NCBI RefSeq assembly: GCF_007483665.1
Contig: NZ_VIQO01000002.1
Coordinates: 186,001-250,000, forward strand
DNA length: 64,000 nucleotides
Direction: 5' to 3'
DNA from: Catellatospora sichuanensis
GTDB taxonomy: Bacteria; Actinomycetota; Actinomycetes; Mycobacteriales; Micromonosporaceae
Of the stretch, positions 1-7,605 are shown one piece after another. The notes beneath the pieces were generated by a model. The model saw nothing but the letters and a program-made list of their open reading frames with translations, ran no database searches and was not told the DNA's origin. The first letter of the stretch is position 1; every line of letters starts with the position of its first letter. A program made the position numbers and the translations under genes.

Positions 1-908
1 CCGCCGACGACCTCGCCGAACTGCGCGCAGTCGCCGATGGCCGAGATGCGCCGGTCGGAGGTGGCCAGGCACTCGTCGACGACGATGCCGCGCTCCACGC
101 GCAGCCCCGCCGCGCGGGCCAGGCCGGTCTCGGCGCGCACCCCGCAGGCCAGCACCAGCAGGTCGGCGCGCAGGTTGCGGTCGTTCAGACGCAGCGTCAC
201 ACCGTCGTCGTCGGCGCTCACCCCGGTCGCCGACGACGCCAGGTGCACGGCCACGCCCAGCTCGGCGAGGGTGCGCACCAGCACCGCGCTGGCACCCTGG
301 TCGAGCTGGCGCTCCATCAGGTGGCCCACGCCGTGCACGACCTCGACGGCCAGCCCGCGTCCGGCCAGCCCGCGGGCGGCCTCGAGGCCGAGCAGCCCGC
401 CGCCGAGCACGAGCGCGGTGCGCGCGCCCTGGGCGGCGTCGAGGATGCGCCGGCAGTCCTCCAGCGTCCGGAACGTGGCGACACGCGGGTGCGGCTGCTC
501 CAGTCCCGGGATCGGCGGCGCGATCGCCTGCGACCCGGTGGCCAGCACCAGGTGGTCGTAGCCGAGTTCCTCGCCGTCGTCGAGGGTGATGGTGCGGGCG
601 GCGCGGTCGATGGCGGTGACGGCGACCCCGGTCCGGGTCTTCACCCCGTGCCCGGCGGCCTCGGTCAGCGTGATGTCGGCTTCGCCGTGCTTGCCGGCCA
701 GCACGCTGGACAGCAGGATGCGGTTGTAGGCGCGGTGCGGCTCGGCGCCGAGCACGGTGACCTCGACGCCGGAGGCGGCGGACAGTTCCGTCGCCAGCCG
801 GGCGCCGGCCATGCCGTACCCGATGACGATCACGTGGTTGGGGGAGGTGCGGGGTCGGTCGGCGGGCGGCATGGCCGTGCCATGCCGCGAGGTGTTGCCA
901 GGGTTCAT
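1..908 (-). CDS. FAD/NAD(P)-dependent oxidoreductase, NirB/NasB-like (3' end outside window)
   Basis: Partial gene of 302 codons, running off the left edge. The N-terminus has an FAD-binding Rossmann motif (GYGMAG, about residues 32-37). A second dinucleotide-binding motif for NAD(P)H (GGGLLGLEAARG) lies near residue 150, and the conserved AIGDCAQF segment near the edge is the FAD-contact motif of this family. Such proteins pass electrons from NAD(P)H to assimilatory nitrate or nitrite reductase. The ATG overlaps the stop of the upstream nitrate reductase by four bases (ATGA), so the two are almost certainly one operon. Whether it continues into siroheme and Fe-S domains (NirB) or is a short electron-transfer subunit (NasB) cannot be seen. 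The cytoplasmic role in nitrate assimilation is inferred from this linkage. Confidence 0.85.
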   Translation of the reverse strand, partial: MNPGNTSRHGTAMPPADRPRTSPNHVIVIGYGMAGARLATELSAASGVEVTVLGAEPHRAYNRILLSSVLAGKHGEADITLTEAAGHGVKTRTGVAVTAIDRAARTITLDDGEELGYDHLVLATGSQAIAPPIPGLEQPHPRVATFRTLEDCRRILDAAQGARTALVLGGGLLGLEAARGLAGRGLAVEVVHGVGHLMERQLDQGASAVLVRTLAELGVAVHLASSATGVSADDDGVTLRLNDRNLRADLLVLACGVRAETGLARAAGLRVERGIVVDECLATSDRRISAIGDCAQFGEVVG

Positions 909-3046
909 GGTGTCACCGGCTCGATTCGTACGGCACAGACCTTGAACTCCGGCATCCGTGAGATCGGGTCCAACGCGTCACCGGTGAGCGAGTTGGCCCG
1001 GCCCGTGCCGGAGTAATGGAAGGGCGCGAAGAGGGTGTCGGGTCGGATCGTGGTGACGACGCGGGCGGGCGCGATCATCTCGCCGCGGCGGCTGAGCACC
1101 CGCACCGTGTCGCCGTCGTCGATGCCGAGCCGCTCGGCCAGATCCGGGTGCAGCTCGACGAACGGCCCGCCGGGCAGCGCCGCGATGCGGCGGGTCTGCG
1201 CGCCGGACTGGTACTGCGCCAGGACCCGCCCCGTGGTGAGGTAGAGCGGGTACTCGGCGTCGATCTCCTCGGCCACCGGCCGGTGCTCCACCGCGACCAT
1301 GCGGGCGCGACCGTCCGGGGTCGGGAAGCCTTCTTCGAAGAGCCGCGGCGTGCCTGCCCGGTCCGCCGCGGGGCACGGCCAGAAAACGCCGTTCTCGGCG
1401 TCCACCCGCTCCCACGTGACGCCTGCGTAATCGGCCACCCCGCCGGCGGTGGCCCGCCGCAGCTCCTCGAAGACGGCGTACGGATCGGCGGAGAAACCGC
1501 CGGACCGCTCGCCACCGGCGACGGAGCGACCGTCCCCGGTTCGGCCGAGCCGGAAGGCCAGCTCGGCCATCACCGCCAGATCCGTCCCTGTCCCTGGCGG
1601 TGGCTTGCGGAGAGCCCGGCGCCGCAGCACCCGGCCCTCCAGATTGGTCATGGTTCCGTCTTCCTCGGCCCACTGTGCCACGGGAAGCACCACATCGGCG
1701 ATCGCGGCGGTCTCACTGAGCACGAAATCGCAGACGACCAGCAGGTCCAGCGACTTCAGCCGCTCGGTGATGCGGGCCGCGCGGGGCGCGGAGACCACCG
1801 GGTTGGAGCCGAACACCAGCATCGCCTTCGGTCCGCCGGGTTGCCCGAGCGCGTCGAGCAGCTCGTACGCGGACAGGCCGGGACCGGGCAGGCTGTCCGG
1901 GTCGACGCCCCACACGGCGGCGACGTGCGCCCGCGCGGCCGGGTCGTCGATCTTCCGGTATCCCGGCAGCTGGTCGGCCTTCTGCCCGTGCTCGCGGCCG
2001 CCCTGGCCGTTGCCCTGCCCGGTGAGGCAGCCGTAGCCGGAGCCGGGGCGTCCCGGCAGGCCGAGCGCCAGCGCCAGGTTGATGAAAGCGGTGACCGTGT
2101 CGACGCCCTTGGCGTGCTGCTCGGCGCCGCGGGCGGTCAGGATGATCGCGCGGTCGGCGGCGGCCAGCGTCCGCGCGGTGGCCTCCAGGTCGGCGACGGG
2201 CACTCCGGTGAGCAACTCCACCCGGGCGGGCCAGTAGCCGGCGACGGTCTTGCGGACCGCGTCCCAGCCGGTGGTGCGCTCGGCCAGGTAGGCCGGGTCG
2301 GTCAGGCCCTCGGCGACCACGATGTGCAGCAGGCCCAGGGCCAGCGCCAGATCGGTGCCGGGGGTGGGCTGCAGGTGCAGGGTGGCGGCGCGCGCGGTCG
2401 GGGTGGCCCGCGGGTCCACCACGATCTGGGTGCCACCGTGCTCGCGCTGCTCGGTGAGGTAGCGCGCGAAGGGCGGCATGGTCTCCGCGACGTTCGCGCC
2501 GATCAGCAGCAGGGTGTCGGCCTCGGCGATGTCGGCCATCGGGAACGGCAGCCCGCGGTCGATGCCGAAGGACCGGTTGCCGGCGGCCGCCGCCGAGCTC
2601 ATGCAGAAGCGGCCGTTGTAGTCGATGTTGGCGGTGCGCAGCGCGACCCGGGCGAACTTGCCCAGCGTGTACGCCTTCTCGTTGGTGAGCCCGCCGCCGC
2701 CGAACACGGCGACCGCGTCGCGCCCGTGCGCGTCCTGCACCCGGCGGATGCCGTCGACGATGAAGTCGTACGCCTCGTCCCAGGTCGCGGGCTGTCCCTT
2801 GATCAGCGGGGTGGTCAGCCGCTCCGGGTGGTCCAGCAGCTCGGCCGAGGTCCAGCCCTTCTGGCAGAGCCCGCCTCGGTTGGTGGGGAAGTCGCGGGCG
2901 GCGACCTCGACCCGCCCTTCCGGGGTCTCGCGCAGCGTCATGCCGCACTGGAGTGCGCAGTAGGGGCAGTGGGTGGCGACCTCACGCGCGGACCCGAGCA
3001 CCGGCAGGGCGGTGACTCGAGTGGCGGGTGGGGCCGATGGCGTCAT
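905..3046 (-). CDS. nasA: Assimilatory nitrate reductase catalytic subunit (molybdopterin, 4Fe-4S)
   Basis: A 713-aa protein of the bis-MGD molybdopterin family that reduces nitrate to nitrite in the cytoplasm. The N-terminal [4Fe-4S] ligands are Cys27, Cys30, Cys34 and Cys61, followed by the conserved Lys63. The likely molybdenum ligand is Cys148 in the NGRFCMSSAAAAGN segment, and the C-terminal MGD-binding domain begins near residue 590 (LTTGRVLAQYQSG). There is no Tat signal, which fits an assimilatory (NarB/NasA) rather than periplasmic enzyme, and the length matches that family. It is the first gene of an operon with the downstream FAD oxidoreductase (ATGA overlap). Two GAAAC sites 22 bp apart lie just upstream and may be a GlnR box. 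The alternative call, a formate dehydrogenase alpha subunit, is less likely because of the NarK transporter nearby. Confidence 0.88.
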   Translation of the reverse strand: MTPSAPPATRVTALPVLGSAREVATHCPYCALQCGMTLRETPEGRVEVAARDFPTNRGGLCQKGWTSAELLDHPERLTTPLIKGQPATWDEAYDFIVDGIRRVQDAHGRDAVAVFGGGGLTNEKAYTLGKFARVALRTANIDYNGRFCMSSAAAAGNRSFGIDRGLPFPMADIAEADTLLLIGANVAETMPPFARYLTEQREHGGTQIVVDPRATPTARAATLHLQPTPGTDLALALGLLHIVVAEGLTDPAYLAERTTGWDAVRKTVAGYWPARVELLTGVPVADLEATARTLAAADRAIILTARGAEQHAKGVDTVTAFINLALALGLPGRPGSGYGCLTGQGNGQGGREHGQKADQLPGYRKIDDPAARAHVAAVWGVDPDSLPGPGLSAYELLDALGQPGGPKAMLVFGSNPVVSAPRAARITERLKSLDLLVVCDFVLSETAAIADVVLPVAQWAEEDGTMTNLEGRVLRRRALRKPPPGTGTDLAVMAELAFRLGRTGDGRSVAGGERSGGFSADPYAVFEELRRATAGGVADYAGVTWERVDAENGVFWPCPAADRAGTPRLFEEGFPTPDGRARMVAVEHRPVAEEIDAEYPLYLTTGRVLAQYQSGAQTRRIAALPGGPFVELHPDLAERLGIDDGDTVRVLSRRGEMIAPARVVTTIRPDTLFAPFHYSGTGRANSLTGDALDPISRMPEFKVCAVRIEPVTP

Positions 3047-3363
3047 GTGCGAAATCCTGCGGGCCGGGAGTTTCGCTGCGACGTCCCTTGTGTTTCCAAC
3101 CTGCTAAGAGCGGCGCACGTCCTGCACGAAAGCGCTGTTGGTGACGGTGCCCACACCGAAGGGTGCGAAGGACTGGGCGTTTTACGGGCTCGGCCGTCCA
3201 GCGATGGCGATGATCGTCCGAATGGTCGATTATCCCATCCCGGCGCTTACGGTTACGATGACGTCACAGTGCGTGAAAGTGCTCAGAACGGGCCATTTTC
3301 ACTCACGCAACTGACATGAAGAACAGGATGACTCGTGGTCACACCGGGCGTAATCTAATCGGC
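3047..3363. other. Intergenic region between nasA and the MazEF-like pair
   Basis: This 317-nt divergent region has no credible ORF. It holds the candidate GlnR box next to nasA and must contain the promoter of the toxin-antitoxin pair on the right. I see no convincing -10/-35 pair. Confidence 0.5.
3070..3096 (-). promoter_or_regulatory. Putative GlnR-type box upstream of nasA
   Basis: On the nasA-coding strand, two GAAAC pentamers (3092-3096 and 3070-3074 as complements) are spaced exactly 22 bp start to start. They are separated by 6 + 5 + 6 bp, the geometry of the b-sites in the actinobacterial GlnR consensus. The a-sites between and upstream of them (GACGT, TTAGC) match poorly. GlnR is the known activator of nitrate assimilation genes in actinobacteria. 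Assignment here rests on spacing plus context. Confidence 0.45.
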
Positions 3364-3624
3364 ATGACTGCCAAAGTGACGCTGTCCTTCACGGACGAGA
3401 CGATTGAGGAAGCGCGCCGGTACGCCGAGCGCGACGGGCTGTCGCTGTCGGCTTGGATGGATCAAGCCGCGCGGGAGAAGGCCCTCAGGGAGTTGTTCAC
3501 CGCGCATGCCGACGTGGTGCGCCGGGCGGGCACCGACCGGCTGGAGAAGAACGCGCTGGACGATGAGCGCGAAGTCGAATTGGTACGCCTGGAACTGTCA
3601 GGACGGGGGCGGCGTGCTGCGTAG
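3364..3624 (+). CDS. Antitoxin of a MazEF/PemIK-like pair
   Basis: An 86-aa protein starting MTAKVTLSF. The N-terminal half (KVTLSFTDETIEEARRYAERDG) resembles a ribbon-helix-helix DNA-binding fold of type II antitoxins, and the C-terminal half is charged, as expected for toxin wrapping. I chose the ATG at 3364 over the upstream ATG at 3316 because the extra 16 residues look non-coding and the MTAKV start fits the fold. Its 3' end overlaps the toxin start by 11 bases, the usual antitoxin-then-toxin arrangement giving translational coupling. Such pairs normally repress their own promoter. The exact antitoxin family is not certain. Confidence 0.75.
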   Translation: MTAKVTLSFTDETIEEARRYAERDGLSLSAWMDQAAREKALRELFTAHADVVRRAGTDRLEKNALDDEREVELVRLELSGRGRRAA

Positions 3625-3907
3625 AGGCGAGATCTGGCGTATCGACGGGGCCCGGGAAAGGCTCGGCCTGGTCATCAGCTCGGATGTGTACAACAGCACC
3701 GATGTGCCGATCGTCATCGTCGCGGAGGTCGTCGAGGAGGACGAACTCCGCGACTCGCCGCTGGCGGTGCCGATGGGCGAGCTGATCATCATGCCCGACC
3801 GGGTGTCGTCACCCATGAAGAAGTGGTTCACCGACATGGTGGACGTCGTCGACACCGACACGATGCGCAAGGTCGGCCGGGCCTTGCGCATCATCCAGGA
3901 CCTCTGA
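3614..3907 (+). CDS. MazF/PemK-like endoribonuclease toxin
   Basis: A 97-aa protein starting at GTG (VLRRGEIWRIDG). The RRGEIW segment followed by a basic stretch and LVISSDVYN is the signature start of the MazF/PemK/CcdB fold. The body alternates beta strands (VPIVIVAEVV, LAVPMGELIIM) and ends with a helix (KVGRALRIIQDL), as in MazF toxins that cut mRNA. The length is typical (95-120 aa). The start lies inside the antitoxin gene in another frame. A hairpin downstream separates the pair from the convergent MarR gene. Toxicity and cleavage specificity cannot be read from the sequence. Confidence 0.82.
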   Translation: MLRRGEIWRIDGARERLGLVISSDVYNSTDVPIVIVAEVVEEDELRDSPLAVPMGELIIMPDRVSSPMKKWFTDMVDVVDTDTMRKVGRALRIIQDL

Positions 3908-3940
3908 GTCCCCAGGAGCCCGTCGGAGCGGCCGCTCGAT

Positions 3941-3967
3941 GTCATCCGCAGCGGAGCGGAGGATGAC
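3941..3967. terminator. Bidirectional hairpin between mazF-like toxin and marR
   Basis: Inverted repeat GTCATCC (3941-3947) / GGATGAC (3961-3967), with inner GC-rich partial pairing, lies between two convergent genes. It has no U-tract, as is common in actinobacteria. Confidence 0.5.
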
Positions 3968-4001
3968 GCCGATCAAGGCCGCGTAGCGGGCGACGCATAT
4001 T

Positions 4002-4496
4002 TCAGTCCTCGTCCTTCGGGCACTGCTCCCGCATCGAGGTGTGCAGCGGGGTGAACAACTCCGTCAGCTGCACCAGCTGCGGCGGGGTCAACCGGTCGAT
4101 GAAGATCGAGCGCACCAGCTCGACGTGATGCGGCGCGACCCGCTGGATCGTCTCCCACCCCTCGTCGGTGAGCACGGCGAACTGCCCCCGCCGGTCGGAC
4201 GGGCAGCTCTGCCGGCGCACCAGCCCGGCGCGCTCCATCCGGGTGATCTGGTGTGACAGCCGGCTCTTCTCCAGCAGCATCGCCTGTGCCAGCTCCGACA
4301 TGCGCAGGCGCCGCTCGGGCGCCTCGGACAGGGACACCAGCACCCCGTAGTCGGTCCCCGAGAGGTCGTGCTGTGCCATCCCGCGCTCGAGCTCGGCCAG
4401 CACGAGCTTGGCGGTGAGGATGAAACTGCGCCACGCCTCCTGCTCCTGGCCGTTCAACCAGGAGACCTCTTTCGTCTGCGTCGCGATGGTCACCAT
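4002..4496 (-). CDS. MarR-family transcriptional regulator
   Basis: A 164-aa winged-helix protein. Helices around residues 20-60 (dimerization) lead into the DNA-binding domain: LRMSELAQAMLLEKSRLSHQ (helix-turn-helix), then ITRMERAGLVRRQSCPSDRRG, the classical MarR wing with its DxRG motif. These proteins bind palindromic operators as dimers and are released by small ligands. It lies 53 bp downstream of a nitroreductase on the same strand. Palindromes sit just upstream of both genes (4513-4534 and 5185-5205), so it plausibly controls the nitroreductase and itself. The inducing ligand is unknown. Start chosen at MVTIATQ. Confidence 0.88.
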   Translation of the reverse strand: MVTIATQTKEVSWLNGQEQEAWRSFILTAKLVLAELERGMAQHDLSGTDYGVLVSLSEAPERRLRMSELAQAMLLEKSRLSHQITRMERAGLVRRQSCPSDRRGQFAVLTDEGWETIQRVAPHHVELVRSIFIDRLTPPQLVQLTELFTPLHTSMREQCPKDED

Positions 4497-4500
4497 GAAC

Positions 4501-4534
4501 CCACCCTAGAGGGGTGGGGACAGGCGTCCCCACC
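4501..4534. promoter_or_regulatory. Nested inverted repeats between nitroreductase and marR
   Basis: Two overlapping dyads: CCACCC/GGGTGG (4501-4517) and a perfect 9-bp pair GGTGGGGAC (4513-4521) / GTCCCCACC (4526-4534) with a 4-nt loop. In the minus direction this follows the nitroreductase stop and precedes the marR start. It could be a terminator, a MarR operator, or both. Confidence 0.5.
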
Positions 4535-4549
4535 TCTCATCGTCTCTTG

Positions 4550-5143
4550 TCAGGCAGTCGTTACGACATCGTCGTAGTCGAGCCGCGGGTTGCGGTCGAA
4601 CCACGCGCCCTCGCCGGGCTTGCCGATGTTCACCACGGCCAGCACCTTGTGCTCGCCGTCGGCGAAGAACTCCTTCTCGATGCCGGTCGCGTCGAAGCCG
4701 GTCATCGGGCCGGCGGCCAGCCCGGCCGCGCGTACGCCCAGGATGAAGTAGCCCACCTGCAGCGCGGCGTTGAACTGCGCCGTGTGGGCGCGGGCCGTGT
4801 CGTCACCGGTGAACCAGTCCCGCACGCCGGGGGCGTGCGGGAAGGTGCGGTCGAACTTGTCGTGGAAATTGGTGTCGGCGGCGAGGATCGCGACCAGCGG
4901 CGCCGCGCCGGTCTTCGCCTTGTTGCCGTCGGCCATCTGCTCGACCAGGCGCTCACGGGCCTGCTCGGAGCGCACCAGCACCACCCGCAGCGGCTGCATG
5001 TTGAGCGAGGTCGGCGCGTACTTGACCAGGTCGTAGATCGCCCGCACCTGCTCGCCGGTCACCGGCTCGTCGGTGAAGGTGTTGGCGGTGCGTGCGCTAC
5101 GGAACAGCAGCTCCTGCGCGTGGTTGTCGAGAACGAGCGACAT
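4550..5143 (-). CDS. Nitroreductase-family FMN oxidoreductase, malonic semialdehyde reductase (RutE)-like
   Basis: A 197-aa protein of the nitroreductase superfamily (usual length about 195). The N-terminal FMN-phosphate contact region contains the conserved Arg of LLFRSART. The central YAPTSLNMQPLRVVLVRS segment matches the 'PSS.N.QPWRF' type motif, in the variant typical of the RutE/HadB-like subgroup. RutE reduces malonic semialdehyde to 3-hydroxypropionate in pyrimidine breakdown. No rut genes are visible here and a MarR gene lies downstream, so detoxification of quinones or nitro compounds is equally possible. Cytoplasmic, probably a homodimer with FMN. A MarR-type palindrome lies upstream at 5185-5205. 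Confidence 0.82.
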   Translation of the reverse strand: MSLVLDNHAQELLFRSARTANTFTDEPVTGEQVRAIYDLVKYAPTSLNMQPLRVVLVRSEQARERLVEQMADGNKAKTGAAPLVAILAADTNFHDKFDRTFPHAPGVRDWFTGDDTARAHTAQFNAALQVGYFILGVRAAGLAAGPMTGFDATGIEKEFFADGEHKVLAVVNIGKPGEGAWFDRNPRLDYDDVVTTA

Positions 5144-5184
5144 TGTGTTTCCTCCGAAGTCGGTCTGGCTCTGTCAGCCACCTG

Positions 5185-5205
5185 TCACCAACTTTGGTGA
5201 AAGTT
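5185..5205. promoter_or_regulatory. Candidate MarR operator upstream of the nitroreductase
   Basis: Two overlapping dyads: TCACCAA/TTGGTGA (5185-5200, 7-bp arms) and AACTTT/AAAGTT (5190-5205, 6-bp arms, 4-bp centre). They lie 42-62 bp upstream of the nitroreductase start. Size and position fit a MarR dimer site, but the binding protein is inferred. Confidence 0.5.
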
Positions 5206-5253
5206 CAACTATTTCGCAAGTAACGACGCTGTGGCGTATCCGACACCGTTCAG

Positions 5254-5340
5254 CCCCATGATCAGCGGATTTGCCAGGCGAGTGGGCGTATCCGCGCTCA
5301 AGATACGCACGCCTGCCCGGCAAGTCGGGTGATCATGGGG
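5254..5340. repeat. Long imperfect inverted repeat, 39-nt arms
   Basis: Left arm 5254-5292 and right arm 5302-5340 are separated by a 9-nt centre (CGCGCTCAA). The outermost 11 bp (CCCCATGATCA) pair perfectly, then 8 mismatches follow. It lies between the nitroreductase promoter and the 3' end of the RelE-like toxin gene. It could be a MITE-like remnant, or a terminator of the toxin gene read on the minus strand. No second copy was found in the window. Confidence 0.6.
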
Positions 5341-5348
5341 GGTGCCGG

Positions 5349-5642
5349 TCACGGCCGACCGAAGATGTCGTGGGAGCCGATGCGGCGCCAGATGATGTGG
5401 GGACCCGGCTGCTCGGGCAGCTCCGCGCCGTACTGGAAGGTGGCGCGGCCGTCCGGTGCCCAGGTCAGCTCCCAGATGTCGGGGTGGCCGGCCATCTTCT
5501 TCACTCGCGGCCCTTTGCGGAACTCCCCGGTTCGCAGGTCGTCCACGAAGCTTCCGACGGCCTGGCGGAAGAGCGCCTTCTCGGCCTCGGTCAGCCGCTT
5601 GTAGTCGTGGAAGAAGCTGTCCAGTTGGTCGTGTGTCGGCAT
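5349..5642 (-). CDS. RelE/HigB-like toxin
   Basis: A 97-aa basic protein of the RelE/ParE fold. Two N-terminal helices (LDSFFHDYKRLTEAEKALF, then RQAVGSFVDDLRTG) are followed by a four-strand sheet: PDIWELTWAPDGRATFQYG and PHIIWRRIGSHDIFGRP. The strand-borne WELTW...RATF...IIWRRIG pattern is that of RelE/HigB ribosome-dependent mRNA interferases. It overlaps the upstream antitoxin-like reading frame by one base (TGATG). That antitoxin carries a frameshift, so the toxin may be inactive, silent, or controlled differently. The start ATG at 5642 is set by the coupling. Confidence 0.72.
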   Translation of the reverse strand: MPTHDQLDSFFHDYKRLTEAEKALFRQAVGSFVDDLRTGEFRKGPRVKKMAGHPDIWELTWAPDGRATFQYGAELPEQPGPHIIWRRIGSHDIFGRP

Positions 5643-5819
5643 CAGGCGTCGTCCAGTGCGGCGAGGAACTCCTCGTCACTGCCGTATCGGGTGTATCGCC
5701 CGGCCGTGAGATCGGCGTCGGCCTCTGCTTCGCGCGCCTGCCACCGCGGCGAGTGGAACCACTCCTGGTCGCGGGGGACGAGCGAGGCCGGTGTCCTGGT
5801 CGTGCTGTACCTCGCTCAT
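5642..5819 (-). pseudogene. Antitoxin gene split by a +1 frameshift at a C5 run
   Basis: An ATG at 5819 opens MSEVQHDQDTGLARP. The stop-proximal part, in the next frame, reads RDQEWFHSPRWQAREAEADA, continues through a GRYTRYGSDEEFL segment, and ends at the TGA at 5642 that overlaps the toxin start. The second part has the look of a type II antitoxin C-terminus but has no start codon of its own after an in-frame stop. Removing one C from the five-C run (5773-5777) joins the two halves into about 58 aa. This is either a real mutation, a phase-variable homopolymer, or a sequencing error. The antitoxin family is inferred from position and composition. Confidence 0.6.
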
Positions 5820-5914
5820 TCCGAAAGTCTGACAGGCAGAAAGTCCATCCGAAAGCAGGCAGGAAAATGCCCCGACCCCGGCGGCGCAGGGGTCGGGGCG
5901 GGAAGGGCAAAGGG

Positions 5915-7258
5915 TCAGACGCCCGCGTGGGCGAGGCTGGGCGCCTGCGTCACGAGGACGCGCCGACGCAGGTAGCACCACCAGGTGACGGCCAGGCAGG
6001 TGCCGTACATCACGGCGAACCAGCCGAAGGCGGTGCCGATGCCGCCGGTCGCGTTGATCGAGTCGCTGATGGCCCGGGGCAGGTAGAAGCCGCCCAGTGC
6101 GCCGACCGCGCCGGCGATGCCCAGGGTGGCCGCCGACTCCCGCTTCGCGGTGGCCAGGTCGACCGAGGTGGCCGCGAAGATCGCCGGGATCATGCGGTAG
6201 GTCGACCCGTTGCCCGCCCCGGCCGCCGTGAAGAGCAGCAGGAACGCGCCGAGGAAGCCGGCCATGCTCTTGGCCTGGACCGCCGTGATGACGCCGTAGG
6301 AGCCGAAGCCCATCAGCACGAAGCAGGCCGCGGTGACCCGGGCCCCGCCGACCTTGTCCGACAGCCAGCCGCCGAACGGACGGGACAGCGAGCCGACCAG
6401 CGGGCCGGTGAAGGCCAGGGTGATCGTCGCCGCGCCCAGGTGGGCGGTGGGCGCCTGCGGGAACTGCAGCTTGAGCACGAGCGGGAAGGCGGCGGAGTAA
6501 CCCAGGAACGAGCCGAAGGTGCCGATGTAGAGGAACGACATGATCCAGGTGTGCGCCCGCTTGACCGTGGCGAACTGCGCCTTCAGCGGCGACTTCGCCA
6601 CCTCGAGGTTGTTCATGAACAGGCGGGCGCAGAGCGCGGCGGCCAGCACCAGGGGCAGCCACATCAGTCCGCCGTACACCAGCCCGAACGACAGCGCGAT
6701 CGGCACCACCAGCTGCATCACGCTGATGCCGAGGTTGCCGCCGGCCGCGTTCAGGCCGAGCGCGACGCCCTTCTCCCGCTCCGGGTAGAAGAAGGAGATG
6801 TTGGTCATGGAGGAGGCGAAGTTGCCGCCGCCCAACCCCGCGGTCGCGGCGATGAGCAGCACCGCCCAGTACGGCGGCTTGGCGGTGACCGCGAACACCA
6901 TGCCCGCGATCGGGATCAGCAGCAGCAGCGCGCTGATCATGGTCCAGGTGCGTCCGCCGAACCGGGTCACCGCGAAGGTGTACGGGATGCGCATCAGCGC
7001 ACCGATCAGGTTCGGCAGCGCGACCAGCCAGAACTTCTGGTCGACGGTGAACGGGAAGGCGGTGGCCGGCATCGCCACCACCACGACGCTCCAGAGCGTC
7101 CACACCGAGAACCCCAGGTGCTCGGCGAAGATGGAGAAGACCAGGTTCCGCCGGGCGACACGGCGGCCGGTGGAGGCCCAGAACTGCGGGTCCTCGGGGT
7201 CCCAGTTGCTGATCGCGGCGGGCTTCGATGCCGGCGGCGCAGGCGCGATGGCGGTCAT
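5915..7258 (-). CDS. narK: Nitrate/nitrite transporter, NarK-type MFS
   Basis: A 447-aa, 12-helix major facilitator protein of the nitrate-nitrite porter family. The family glycine-rich signature appears twice: GLGGGNFASSMTNISFFYP in helix 5 and AAGAGNGSTYRMIP in helix 11. The cytoplasmic loop GFGSYGVI and the SRPFGGWLSDKVGG motif-A sequence are also MFS hallmarks. It imports nitrate and/or exports nitrite across the inner membrane, and so serves the nitrate reductase operon at 1-3046. A long upstream frame to 7576 is open by chance; MTAIAPAPPASK at 7258 fits family starts. A short dyad lies just upstream at 7273-7296. Divergent from rplM. Confidence 0.9.
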   Translation of the reverse strand: MTAIAPAPPASKPAAISNWDPEDPQFWASTGRRVARRNLVFSIFAEHLGFSVWTLWSVVVVAMPATAFPFTVDQKFWLVALPNLIGALMRIPYTFAVTRFGGRTWTMISALLLLIPIAGMVFAVTAKPPYWAVLLIAATAGLGGGNFASSMTNISFFYPEREKGVALGLNAAGGNLGISVMQLVVPIALSFGLVYGGLMWLPLVLAAALCARLFMNNLEVAKSPLKAQFATVKRAHTWIMSFLYIGTFGSFLGYSAAFPLVLKLQFPQAPTAHLGAATITLAFTGPLVGSLSRPFGGWLSDKVGGARVTAACFVLMGFGSYGVITAVQAKSMAGFLGAFLLLFTAAGAGNGSTYRMIPAIFAATSVDLATAKRESAATLGIAGAVGALGGFYLPRAISDSINATGGIGTAFGWFAVMYGTCLAVTWWCYLRRRVLVTQAPSLAHAGV

Positions 7259-7272
7259 GGCCAGCAAGTTAC

Positions 7273-7296
7273 GAACATGTGATTGCCATGATGTTC
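7273..7296. promoter_or_regulatory. Short dyad upstream of narK
   Basis: GAACAT (7273-7278) and ATGTTC (7291-7296) form a perfect 6-bp dyad with 12 bp between, 15-38 bp before the narK start. Candidate operator. It does not match the GlnR consensus. Confidence 0.35.
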
Positions 7297-7408
7297 CGAT
7301 GCCCGTACCCGTGGTGTGAACCCTGCCGCACCGCGCGACCCCGATCGCTGTGAGCGGAGGCCGCGAAAACGGACATCGAACGGCATACCACAGGGCAAGC
7401 AGGCCGTT

Positions 7409-7438
7409 TTGACCTCGCCGGGAGGCACCGGGTATCGT
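7409..7438 (+). promoter_or_regulatory. Predicted housekeeping promoter of rplM-rpsI
   Basis: TTGACC (7409-7414) and TATCGT (7433-7438) with an 18-bp spacer match a primary-sigma promoter. The leader to the rplM GTG is about 160 nt. Confidence 0.55.
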
Positions 7439-7508
7439 TAGCGGCTGTTGTGCGAGAGGTGGCGCCGAGCCGGTAGTCCTGATGCTCAGGTAGGCTTGTC
7501 GTTCGCGC

Positions 7509-7529
7509 GCCGGTCCGTTTGCGACCGGC
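7509..7529 (+). promoter_or_regulatory. Hairpin in the rplM leader
   Basis: GCCGGTC (7509-7515) pairs with GACCGGC (7523-7529) around a 7-nt loop in the 5' UTR. Leaders of rplM-rpsI operons in other bacteria bind L13 for autogenous control. Whether this hairpin does so is inference. Confidence 0.3.
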
Positions 7530-7605
7530 CGGCATCGCAGAATCCGTTGATCGTGGGCAGTTTCGCCCGCGGTCACACAGACCTACGACGAGACAAGGTA
7601 GACCT

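Larger units (their letters stand above)
7259..7605. other. Divergent narK/rplM intergenic region
   Basis: This 347-nt region has no gene. It holds the narK-proximal dyad, a good rplM promoter and an rplM leader hairpin, described separately. Confidence 0.6.

Noticed and set aside
1016-3319. Plus-strand open frame of 767 codons opposite nasA
   Set aside because: Low-complexity Gly/Arg/Val/His translation typical of the antisense of a GC-rich gene; the minus strand carries all nitrate reductase motifs.
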